DNA of 64,000 nucleotides from Bacteroidales bacterium (lineage in GTDB: Bacteria; Bacteroidota; Bacteroidia; Bacteroidales; UBA932). Each line of letters begins with the position of its first letter. Position 1 is the first letter of the stretch. Under the pieces are notes generated by a model, which had not been told where the DNA came from, did no database searches, and worked only from the letters and a program-made list of their open reading frames with translations. Below are positions 12,947 through 20,041 of this stretch, one piece after another. The DNA is taken from positions 1-64,000 of the forward strand of contig JAFSJK010000043.1 in NCBI GenBank assembly GCA_017439305.1, written 5' to 3'. Position numbers and translations under genes: made by a program.

Positions 12947-13593
12947 CGCGCAAGGAACGCTTCGCTGGCATCGTGGGATGGTTCGAATCGAACGTCCCCG
13001 TCGCCGAGACCGAACTCCACTACGGGAACCCGTACCAACTGCTGGTGGCCGTCATCCTGTCGGCCCAGTGCACCGACCGCCGGGTGAACATGGTCACCCC
13101 TCCCCTGTACGAGCGCTTCCCCACCCCGCAAGACCTGGCTTCCGCCACCTTCGACGAGGTGTATCCCTATGTCAAAAGCGTTTCCTATCCGAATTCCAAG
13201 GCAACGCACCTCATCGCGATGGCGCAGAAACTCCTGGCCGATTTCGGCGGCGAAGTACCCTCCGACATCGATGCGCTGATGAGCCTTCCGGGCGTCGGCC
13301 GCAAGACAGCGAATGTCATCGCCTCCGTCGTCTATGACAAGCCTGTCATCGCCGTGGACACACACGTTTTCCGCGTCTCCCACCGGCTCGGGCTTTCCAA
13401 CGGCAAGACTCCCCTCGAAGTGGAACGGGACTTGGAACGGCATATTCCGGAGCACCTGCGGGCCCGCTCCCACCACTGGCTCATCCTCCACGGCCGCTAC
13501 ACCTGTACCGCCCGCAATCCCAAGTGTGAAAAATGCGGGCTCACCGACTGGTGTCAGCAGTACGCGACGGAGTATAGAAAAACAGGATTGTAA
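12943..13593 (+). CDS. nth: endonuclease III
   Basis: This 216-aa HhH-GPD DNA glycosylase/AP lyase removes oxidised pyrimidines in base-excision repair. The helix-hairpin-helix LPGVGRKTANV carries the catalytic lysine K121. The catalytic aspartate is D139 (VDTHVFR). The iron-sulfur cluster ligands C188, C195, C198 and C204 have the canonical C-x6-C-x2-C-x5-C spacing. It is translationally coupled to ftsE (ATGA overlap). Its last 53 bases overlap the 3' end of the convergent CPBP-protease gene, an unusually long convergent overlap. Confidence 0.97.
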   Translation: MTRKERFAGIVGWFESNVPVAETELHYGNPYQLLVAVILSAQCTDRRVNMVTPPLYERFPTPQDLASATFDEVYPYVKSVSYPNSKATHLIAMAQKLLADFGGEVPSDIDALMSLPGVGRKTANVIASVVYDKPVIAVDTHVFRVSHRLGLSNGKTPLEVERDLERHIPEHLRARSHHWLILHGRYTCTARNPKCEKCGLTDWCQQYATEYRKTGL

Positions 13594-14371
13594 CCGCCAG
13601 GCCCAGGATGACGGCCGGAACGGAGGCTTCGGCGCCGAAGTCGCCGCCTGTTATCCAGAGCGGTCCATCAATTACAGGGGAAATCAGCGAATAGGTCTCA
13701 TTCCCGGACACCGCAAAACCGAAGACCGGTCCCTGGAAGAAATTCCACGACCAATGGATCCCGATGGGAAGCCACAGGCTCCCGGACCATTTGTACGCCG
13801 CGCCCAGCAGCAGCCCGGCTTCGATAGTGATGGCGATGGACGACCATACCGTGGCGTTGTCATTGGTAATGTGGAGGAAACCGAACAACAGGGACGACAG
13901 GACCAGGGCAACCAGGGTTCCCCACCGCTCATCCAGCATCCGGAATACGATTCCCCGGAAAAGAACCTCCTCCCCGACCCCGACGATCAGGAACTGGAAC
14001 AGGCTCTTGACCAGCGAAACCGTATCCCACTGGAACGAACCGACGCGGTATCCGCCCAGCAGGGCGATACTGCCTGTCACCAAGGCAAAGAACACGGCCC
14101 CGATACCGAATCCGCCCCACAGGCCGGAATTCAGTTTCCGCATCGCCAGGTCCGGTGCCCTCCGGTATCCGTCAATCCGGCGCCATACGGTATATAGCCC
14201 CAGAATGGCACCCGAACTCAGCAAGGACAGGTTGATATAGATCCAGACAGGAATGGGATGCTCTTCATCCACCACGATCGGAAACTGGAAAAAACCCAGG
14301 ATGATGGTAAAGACGAGGAATCCGGCAATGAGGAGAAGCAGCCACTTCCACCAAGGCAGTCTGTTTCCCAT
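13541..14371 (-). CDS. CPBP-family intramembrane metalloprotease
   Basis: This 276-aa multi-pass membrane protein has about eight hydrophobic helices. The CPBP/CAAX-protease motifs are intact: E134-E135 with R139 (GEEVLFRG), H167 (FGFLHITND) and H206 (IGIHWSWNF), which form the glutamate/histidine active site in the family. The substrate is unknown; bacterial members can process prenylated or signal-type peptides or act in bacteriocin self-immunity. It is the last gene of a minus-strand operon after the methyltransferase and DUF4298 genes (3-base gap). It overlaps the end of nth by 53 bases tail to tail. Confidence 0.88.
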   Translation of the reverse strand: MGNRLPWWKWLLLLIAGFLVFTIILGFFQFPIVVDEEHPIPVWIYINLSLLSSGAILGLYTVWRRIDGYRRAPDLAMRKLNSGLWGGFGIGAVFFALVTGSIALLGGYRVGSFQWDTVSLVKSLFQFLIVGVGEEVLFRGIVFRMLDERWGTLVALVLSSLLFGFLHITNDNATVWSSIAITIEAGLLLGAAYKWSGSLWLPIGIHWSWNFFQGPVFGFAVSGNETYSLISPVIDGPLWITGGDFGAEASVPAVILGLAVTILFFYTPSRTADTSR

Positions 14372-14374
14372 GGC

Positions 14375-14680
14375 TTACCGGTTTTTCAAGATGGAGGAAA
14401 CTGTGTCAAGCAGACGGACAGTCAGGGCATAATGATCGCTGAGGACGTCATAGATTCCGTCCTCCGACAGGACACCCCGCTTCAAGCCGGCGGGCAGTTT
14501 CCCGGCCTCGTCGGCCTCGAAATCCTCCCGCCAGGATCCGCCTTCATAATAAGCGGCCAGTTCCTGCACATCCGTCTGGATACCGTCAAAGGCATCCAAC
14601 GCCTCGTCCAGGTTCGCCAGGACGGGAGTGACCCTGTCCAGCAATTCCTCGAAATGCTGAATCCTCTCAATCTGTTCCAT
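14375..14680 (-). CDS. DUF4298 domain protein
   Basis: This small acidic cytosolic protein of 101 aa begins MEQIERIQHFEELLD. The pattern of an N-terminal amphipathic helix, a YEGGSWREDFEADEAGKLP segment and the ending VLSEDxIYDVLSD...L matches the DUF4298 family. No signal peptide or membrane helix is present and no function is known. It overlaps the 3' end of the methyltransferase gene by 14 bases and lies 3 bases before the CPBP gene, so all three are probably one transcript. Confidence 0.85.
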   Translation of the reverse strand: MEQIERIQHFEELLDRVTPVLANLDEALDAFDGIQTDVQELAAYYEGGSWREDFEADEAGKLPAGLKRGVLSEDGIYDVLSDHYALTVRLLDTVSSILKNR

Positions 14681-15986
14681 ATCTTTTTCTTTTAGTGATT
14701 ATCAAATAATTACCAGCTTCTGAACCCGCCTCGGCCCGAACCCCGAAGACATGGATGTCCCCTCCGGAACCGCATCCGGTCTTGCGGCGCAGGAGTTCCG
14801 AAGTCATCGGAATGTTCCGGGCTGTCACCTCGGCCAGCGGCCAGCGCTTTCCGACCTCCTTCATCGTCCGGTTCCCGAGCGGCCATACTTCCAGGACCTC
14901 GAACGTCTTTCCAAAAGGCCGCAACTCTTCCGGGACGGACGCTCCCACATACAAATGCGTATGTATAGCCAGTTTCCTGAGCCCGAAACGCATGCAGGGC
15001 AGCATGAATGCTCCCGCCTTTGACAGGGCCTTTCCGGGTTCGAACAGCAATCCGCCGGCCACCGGGAAGCCGAAAACGTCATTCCCGGCGATTCCTGAGC
15101 CATCCGAAGGAAGACCGGAAACCTCCATCACGGCACCGCCTTCCACAACGAATTCTGAATGAAGACCTTCCCATTCCCTGTCCAGCAGGAAAAGCAGTTC
15201 CTTGCACTCCCCTCCCGATGCCACGACGTGCACCTCCCGGACATGTTCCAACCGCTTGCAAGCCATGGTGATATCCGCCATCGGCGACAGTTTCAAAAGC
15301 ACGAACCGGCTCGCCGCGAACAATTCCGGCAGCAAAGCCAGCACATCCGGCTGGCACTCTTCGATCAGGAACACCTTCTTTCCGTCCTCCGCCCTCCGGG
15401 CAGGGTCCAGATAGATGACCTCCGGCTCGAATCCGTCCAGCACTTCCGCCACTTTCCCCGGCTCCACCCGCTCATTCCGGAACTGCACGTTTCCTATCCC
15501 CAACTCCTTGAAATTCAACCGGGTCGCCTGCACCAGTACCCCATTCATCTCATTGTACAGCACCTCCTTGGCAACCTGCGCAAAAGCCCACGCATCCACC
15601 CCCATTCCCCCGGTCAGATCGGCAATCCTCATGTTTGCGGGAGCGGTGTAGTCCCAGAACCTGTGGCCACCCTCGGCCGCATAAGAGGGAGGGGCCCATT
15701 TATGGGAGGGGTCGCGTAGCGACGGTTCTGGGACCACACTGCTCCCGCAAACCATGGCCTTATATCTGGCGGTTTCCGAAGAACTGCATTGCTCGCCGGA
15801 GAGGCGGGAAGGATAGACCAGGGAAGGAACGGCGTACCATTCGGGGACCTTGGTCCGGAGTTTTTTCCGGACTTCCAGCGTCGTGACGGCAAGGTCCAGG
15901 TCGATGTCCGGGTATTTGTCCCTGGACAACAGGAGACGGACCGGGTCGTCCTGCGCATGCAGCGATATGAAGTCGGCCAAAGTCAT
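14667..15986 (-). CDS. THUMP-like class I SAM-dependent methyltransferase, with in-frame repeat insertion
   Basis: The predicted protein has 439 aa. An N-terminal region (1-75) precedes a Rossmann methyltransferase domain with motif I at 123-131 (DLTGGMGVD) and a catalytic-type DPARR motif near 195. A C-terminal THUMP-like region follows. It resembles the Bacteroidota family annotated as THUMP-like or RNA cap guanine-N2 methyltransferase-like; the substrate is probably RNA but unproven. The frame is open to 16049, but M22 (15986) starts 10 bases after a promoter box and gives the family-like N-terminus. Residues about 79-118, immediately before motif I, are encoded by the structured repeat at 15633-15752, and the reading frame stays open through it. 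The gene heads the operon with DUF4298 and CPBP genes. Confidence 0.82.
   Translation of the reverse strand: MTLADFISLHAQDDPVRLLLSRDKYPDIDLDLAVTTLEVRKKLRTKVPEWYAVPSLVYPSRLSGEQCSSSETARYKAMVCGSSVVPEPSLRDPSHKWAPPSYAAEGGHRFWDYTAPANMRIADLTGGMGVDAWAFAQVAKEVLYNEMNGVLVQATRLNFKELGIGNVQFRNERVEPGKVAEVLDGFEPEVIYLDPARRAEDGKKVFLIEECQPDVLALLPELFAASRFVLLKLSPMADITMACKRLEHVREVHVVASGGECKELLFLLDREWEGLHSEFVVEGGAVMEVSGLPSDGSGIAGNDVFGFPVAGGLLFEPGKALSKAGAFMLPCMRFGLRKLAIHTHLYVGASVPEELRPFGKTFEVLEVWPLGNRTMKEVGKRWPLAEVTARNIPMTSELLRRKTGCGSGGDIHVFGVRAEAGSEAGNYLIITKRKRYGTD
15633..15752. repeat. structured palindromic element, copy 1 (inside methyltransferase gene)
   Basis: Left arm 15633-15661 and right arm 15724-15752 are 29-base inverted repeats with two imperfect pairs. 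They enclose a 62-base core (15662-15723). The core contains three smaller inverted repeats: CCCTC/GAGGG, CCCAT/ATGGG and GTCGC/GCGAC. The whole could fold as a four-way junction. The core is nearly identical to 61164-61228, while the arms differ. It is translated in frame as about 40 residues of the methyltransferase. No open reading frame for a transposase is linked. Confidence 0.88.
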
Positions 15987-15996
15987 CTTTGCTTTG

Positions 15997-16004
15997 CAAA
16001 AATA
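15997..16004 (-). promoter_or_regulatory. promoter -7 box of methyltransferase operon
   Basis: TATTTTTG on the minus strand matches TAnnTTTG. It ends only 10 bases before the chosen ATG, so the mRNA would have almost no leader. Confidence 0.6.
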
Positions 16005-16016
16005 CATAATAATCGT

Positions 16017-16024
16017 TACATTTG
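16017..16024 (+). promoter_or_regulatory. promoter -7 box of phosphohexomutase gene
   Basis: TACATTTG matches TAnnTTTG, 29 bases before the ATG at 16054. It is back to back with the methyltransferase promoter. Confidence 0.6.
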
Positions 16025-16053
16025 TGTGATTCGGAATAACACTAAACACTGAT

Positions 16054-17724
16054 ATGCTTATGAAAGATTACAAGGAAGTGGTCAAGAACTGGCTCGAGGG
16101 AAACTTCGACGCCGAGACCAAGGCTGAAGTCAAGAAACTGCAGGATACCGACCCCGTCGGCCTGGAAGATGCCTTCTACCGGAACCTCGAATTCGGCACC
16201 GGCGGCCTTCGCGGCATCATGGGCGTGGGCACCAACCGGATGAACAAGTATACGGTGGGAATGGCTACCCAGGGCCTTGCAAACTATATCAAGGAGCATG
16301 TCGAAGGCTCCGCCAGCGTGTGCATCGCCCACGACAGCCGCAACAATTCCCGGCTTTTCGCCGAGATTTCCGCCGACGTCCTTTCCAACAACGGCATCCA
16401 CGTCTTCCTGTTCGAATCCCTCCGGCCCACCCCGGAACTGAGCTATTCCATCCGCCTCAAGGGAGCGACCGCCGGCATCATGGTCACGGCCAGCCATAAC
16501 CCGAAGGAATACAACGGCTACAAGGTTTTCTGGAGCGACGGCGGACAGATCACCGCTCCCGTGGACAAGGACATCGTCGCCGAAGTCGCGAAGATCGAGG
16601 ACCCCGCCGACGTCCGCTTCTCTCCGGTCGCGGGTACCGTTCCCGGCGGCATTGAGATGATGGGGGCCGAGGTGGACGAGTGCTACCTGAAGGACCAGCT
16701 CTCCCTCATGCTGTCACCCGAATCCGTCGCCCGCCACGCGGACCTCAAGATCGTCTACACCCCGCTGCACGGCTGCGGCGTCAAGCTCATGCCTGAAGCC
16801 CTCACCCGCATCGGATTCAAGAACATCATCCATGTTCCCGAACAGGACGTGAACGACGGTAACTTCCCTACCGTGGTCTCCCCCAACCCGGAAGAGCCGG
16901 CCGCCATGGCCATGGCCCTCGCGAAGGCCGATGAAACCGGTGCCGACCTCGTCCTCGCGACCGACCCGGACGCCGACCGCCTGGGCATCGCCGTCCGGAA
17001 CGACGAAGGCAAGATGGTCCAGCTCACCGGCAACCAAACCTGGAGCTTCCTCACCTACTACATCCTCACCCGCTGGCAGGAACTCGGCAAGCTGGACGGC
17101 AGGCAGTACTGCGTCAAGACCATCGTCACCTCCGAACTCCTCGCCGCAATCTGCGAGCATTTCGGCGTGAAGTGCTACAATGTCCTCACCGGCTTCAAAT
17201 ACATCGCCGAAATCCAGAAACAGCAGGAAGGCAAGGCCGAATTCATCTGCGGCGGCGAAGAGTCCTACGGCTTCAACCTCGGCTCCTTCGTGCGCGACAA
17301 GTGCGCCCAGGTCGCCGGTTGCGCCGTGGCCGAGTGCGCCGCCTGGGCCGCCGACCAGGGCCTCACCCTGTGGCAGCTCCTCCAGAAGGTGTACAAGGAA
17401 TACGGCCTGTACGTGGAAAAGATGGTCTACATCGTCCGCAAGGGAAAGAGCGGCGCCGAGGAAATCCAGAAGATCATGGCCGACTACCGTGCCTGCCCGC
17501 CGAAGGAAATCGCTGGCAGCCCGCTGGCCAAGGTCATCGACTACAACAAGCCGGAGGAGACCGGGCTTCCGAAGTCCAACGTCCTCCAGTTCTTCAACGA
17601 GGCCGGCGACGTCGTGTCCGTCCGTCCTTCCGGCACCGAGCCCAAGATCAAGTTCTACTTCGGCGCCCGCGGCGACGACGCACCCGCCAAGATCGAACTC
17701 CTCAAGGCGCAGTTCATCAGCTGA
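16054..17724 (+). CDS. alpha-D-phosphohexomutase (phosphoglucomutase/phosphomannomutase)
   Basis: This 556-aa cytosolic enzyme interconverts hexose 1- and 6-phosphates. All four domains are recognisable. The phosphoserine loop TASHNPKEYNG has S147. The metal loop is DPDADR near 307-312. The sugar-binding loop is GGEESYG. The phosphate-binding loop is RPSGTEPKIKFY. Length and motifs fit the PGM2-like bacterial phospho-sugar mutases common in Bacteroidota; glucose versus mannose preference cannot be read. A second ATG at codon 3 (16060) is possible. The gene stands alone with its own promoter, and its last 8 bases overlap the convergent phosphoesterase gene. Confidence 0.93.
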   Translation: MLMKDYKEVVKNWLEGNFDAETKAEVKKLQDTDPVGLEDAFYRNLEFGTGGLRGIMGVGTNRMNKYTVGMATQGLANYIKEHVEGSASVCIAHDSRNNSRLFAEISADVLSNNGIHVFLFESLRPTPELSYSIRLKGATAGIMVTASHNPKEYNGYKVFWSDGGQITAPVDKDIVAEVAKIEDPADVRFSPVAGTVPGGIEMMGAEVDECYLKDQLSLMLSPESVARHADLKIVYTPLHGCGVKLMPEALTRIGFKNIIHVPEQDVNDGNFPTVVSPNPEEPAAMAMALAKADETGADLVLATDPDADRLGIAVRNDEGKMVQLTGNQTWSFLTYYILTRWQELGKLDGRQYCVKTIVTSELLAAICEHFGVKCYNVLTGFKYIAEIQKQQEGKAEFICGGEESYGFNLGSFVRDKCAQVAGCAVAECAAWAADQGLTLWQLLQKVYKEYGLYVEKMVYIVRKGKSGAEEIQKIMADYRACPPKEIAGSPLAKVIDYNKPEETGLPKSNVLQFFNEAGDVVSVRPSGTEPKIKFYFGARGDDAPAKIELLKAQFIS

Positions 17725-18769
17725 TGCCCGTCATCTTGCCGTCCTGGATGGACAGGCGTTGACACACCTCACCCCCCACAAGGCGGACCCAGGTACGGAA
17801 CCCGGGTTCGCCTTTTCGGAATTCGAACACGCGTCCGCCGCTGGGACCCAGATGGTTATAGACCGTATCGCATCCGCTGAACCGGCCGTAAACATAGAAC
17901 ATCGGGCCGTAGCGAAGGACGTAATCGCAGTCGTGGTCATGCCCGTTCACGATCGCTTCGACATCCCCCATCTCCCGCATCTGCGCCAGAAGCCCGGAGT
18001 TCAGGCGGGAAGGACAGGGAGGTTCCTCATTATTCCCCACCAGTTCCCGGTCGGGAGAAACCAAGCCTTCCTCGATCTCCCGCAACGGGATATGGAAAAA
18101 GGCAAGGGCGGGCAGCGGTTTGCCCCCATTCTCCTCCCGCAGCCGCTCGCTTTCCTGCCGGTACCAGCCGATCTGGTCGTAACGGATATAATCATAGCAA
18201 TGGATTTCTTCCTCGCCCCGCAGGACGACGGCATCGCCCGAATCGAAGAGGAAGAAAGCCCGTTCCAACCGGTCGGAAGAAAGCGTGAACAAGTCGTTGG
18301 AATGCCCGTAGATGCCTTTATCCGGAGGCGTGTTCAGGCAACCCGGCACGGAGCGGATTACGTCGTATAGCGCCGCCCTGTCCAGGTCGAACTGCCCGTC
18401 GTGGTTACCCATCGCCACGGCGAACGGGATGCCGCGCTCCGCCATCGGCGCCAGGATGATCCGCGCCGATTCTCCGGACGGCGACCCGAAGATGACGTCG
18501 CCTGTATGGATCACGAAATCAGGACGTTCGGTGTCCAGCAACTCCTCCACGCACCGGAGCGCCCGGTCTGACCGGGGATCGCCGGCGATATAGTGGGTGT
18601 CCGTAAGCTGGAGTATCTTGAACGTTCCGTCCGGGCGGAAATGGAAATCCCGCGCGGACCCGAACGGTCCTTTCCGCTCCCGGGAGCAGGAAGGAAAGAC
18701 CAGGGAAGGAGCGACCGCTGCCGCGGCGGCAGCCAGGGCCGACCCCTTCAGAAATGACCTGCGTTTCAT
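17717..18769 (-). CDS. Tat-exported calcineurin-like metallophosphoesterase
   Basis: The predicted protein has 350 aa. The chosen start (18769) gives a twin-arginine signal (MKRRSFLKG) followed by an alanine-rich core and a possible lipobox ending FPSC. The two-metal active site is complete: QLTDTHYI (DxH), IHTGDVIF (GD), GNHDGQF and the distal GHDHDC. This is the purple-acid/3',5'-cyclic phosphodiesterase-type fold, and its substrate is not readable. Export as a folded metalloenzyme suits Tat. It is divergent from the DUF5009 gene and close to a locus encoding a phosphodiester glycosidase, so a linked role in phosphate release is possible but unproven. Confidence 0.87.
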   Translation of the reverse strand: MKRRSFLKGSALAAAAAAVAPSLVFPSCSRERKGPFGSARDFHFRPDGTFKILQLTDTHYIAGDPRSDRALRCVEELLDTERPDFVIHTGDVIFGSPSGESARIILAPMAERGIPFAVAMGNHDGQFDLDRAALYDVIRSVPGCLNTPPDKGIYGHSNDLFTLSSDRLERAFFLFDSGDAVVLRGEEEIHCYDYIRYDQIGWYRQESERLREENGGKPLPALAFFHIPLREIEEGLVSPDRELVGNNEEPPCPSRLNSGLLAQMREMGDVEAIVNGHDHDCDYVLRYGPMFYVYGRFSGCDTVYNHLGPSGGRVFEFRKGEPGFRTWVRLVGGEVCQRLSIQDGKMTGIS

Positions 18770-18796
18770 AGCAAAAGGAAGGGTTTTGTTCCCATA

Positions 18797-18804
18797 CAAA
18801 CTTA
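18797..18804 (-). promoter_or_regulatory. promoter -7 box of metallophosphoesterase
   Basis: TAAGTTTG on the minus strand matches TAnnTTTG, 27 bases before the ATG. Confidence 0.55.
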
Positions 18805-18827
18805 CTCAATTTCTCCCGGTTTTTTCG

Positions 18828-18835
18828 TATTTTTG
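18828..18835 (+). promoter_or_regulatory. promoter -7 box of DUF5009/FAD oxidoreductase operon
   Basis: TATTTTTG matches TAnnTTTG, 18 bases before the ATG at 18854. It shares an 84-base divergent region with the phosphoesterase promoter. Confidence 0.55.
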
Positions 18836-18853
18836 TGAAAAAAGAAAGGGGTT

Positions 18854-20041
18854 ATGAAAGAGCAAGGCCGGAATGGTGCCATCGACATGTTCCGGGGACT
18901 CGTGATGTTCCTGATGGTCACCGTCAACGACTTCTGGAAGGTCCATGACGTACCGCATTTTCTCGAGCATTATGCCACGTTCGAGGACGGCATGGGCGTC
19001 TCGGACATCGTCTATCCGATGTTCCTGTTCGCGATGGGGATGTCCGTTCCCTATGCCATCGACCGGCGCTTCGACAAAGGCTTTTCCGGAGAATCCACCC
19101 TGGGACATATCCTTTCCCGTACGCTGGCCCTCCTGCTGATGGGAGTGTTCATCGTCAATGGGGAAAGCGGAGACATCGCGCCCCTGCCCGGCTATGGAGA
19201 AGGACTTTACTGGATGCTGACGGTCCTCGGCTTCTTCCTGGTCTGGAACGCCTATCCGAAAGACTGGCGTCCGGCCCGGTGGCTGCGGGGGGCAGGCCTT
19301 GGAATCCTTCTTTTCCTGGCCCTTACTTTCCGGTCGGCGGACGGCAGTCTGTTCCGCGCCCATTGGTGGGGAATCCTGGGACAGATCGGATGGATGTATC
19401 TTTTCACGGCTACCGCTTATCTGCTCACCCGCAAGAAGCCCGGCATCATGGCCGTCCTCTGGGGCGCAGCCCTGCTGCTCAACCTCTTTACGGCGCCTAC
19501 CCGTGGCGGTGCCCCCCTCCTTCCCAAAGGAAATTTCATCACTGATTTCGCTGATGCCCTCCACATCGGCAACGGGCACGCTGTGCTGATGGCGCTCGGC
19601 GGAACGGTCCTGACACTTACCTGCCGCCGGCTCGCGTCCAGCAGGAAACCGGTCCAAGTCGCTACTGGCATCGGTGCCATCGCACTGCTGACGGCAGGCG
19701 GCATCCTGGCCCATCAGCTGCAGATTACTTCCAAGAATCTCGGGACTCTCCCCTGGTGCCTCTATGTTTCAGCCATTTCCGTGGCCGCCTACCTGCTTCT
19801 CCGGATCCTGGAGAAAAAAGGCTGGACCCGCTGGTTCGCTCCTTTCCGTCCAGCCGGTACTGCGACGCTCACGGTGTACATGATCCCCTACCTGCTGATC
19901 AGCCTGTGGATTTTTGTCGATCCGCCCATCCCGGCCTGGCTATGCGGCTGGGTCGGCGTCCTGAAATGCGTGGTGGTCGCCTTCCTGTGCATCGGCATCA
20001 CCGCCCTCCTGGGCAAGGCCGGTATCAAATTGAAAATCTGA
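18854..20041 (+). CDS. DUF5009 / heparan-alpha-glucosaminide acetyltransferase-like membrane protein
   Basis: This 395-aa polytopic inner-membrane protein has about ten to eleven helices. It opens with the AIDMFRGLVMFLMV segment shared by the HGSNAT/NagX/DUF1624 group, and conserved polar residues follow early (VNDFW, H near residue 36). By family these proteins may move acetyl groups across the membrane onto amino sugars; NagX relatives sit in GlcNAc-utilisation clusters of other bacteria. The start is supported by the promoter 18 bases upstream. The stop codon TGA shares a base with the ATG of the following lipoprotein flavoenzyme, so the two are coupled. Confidence 0.82.
   Translation: MKEQGRNGAIDMFRGLVMFLMVTVNDFWKVHDVPHFLEHYATFEDGMGVSDIVYPMFLFAMGMSVPYAIDRRFDKGFSGESTLGHILSRTLALLLMGVFIVNGESGDIAPLPGYGEGLYWMLTVLGFFLVWNAYPKDWRPARWLRGAGLGILLFLALTFRSADGSLFRAHWWGILGQIGWMYLFTATAYLLTRKKPGIMAVLWGAALLLNLFTAPTRGGAPLLPKGNFITDFADALHIGNGHAVLMALGGTVLTLTCRRLASSRKPVQVATGIGAIALLTAGGILAHQLQITSKNLGTLPWCLYVSAISVAAYLLLRILEKKGWTRWFAPFRPAGTATLTVYMIPYLLISLWIFVDPPIPAWLCGWVGVLKCVVVAFLCIGITALLGKAGIKLKI

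Noticed and set aside
15633-15752. Insertion sequence or remnant transposon
   Set aside because: No transposase frame, no consistent target duplication, and the arms are not shared terminal repeats but differ between the two copies.
19756-20040. Upstream extension of the FAD oxidoreductase frame
   Set aside because: It overlaps the DUF5009 gene. The coupled ATG at 20041 begins a lipoprotein signal peptide, which an extension would destroy.
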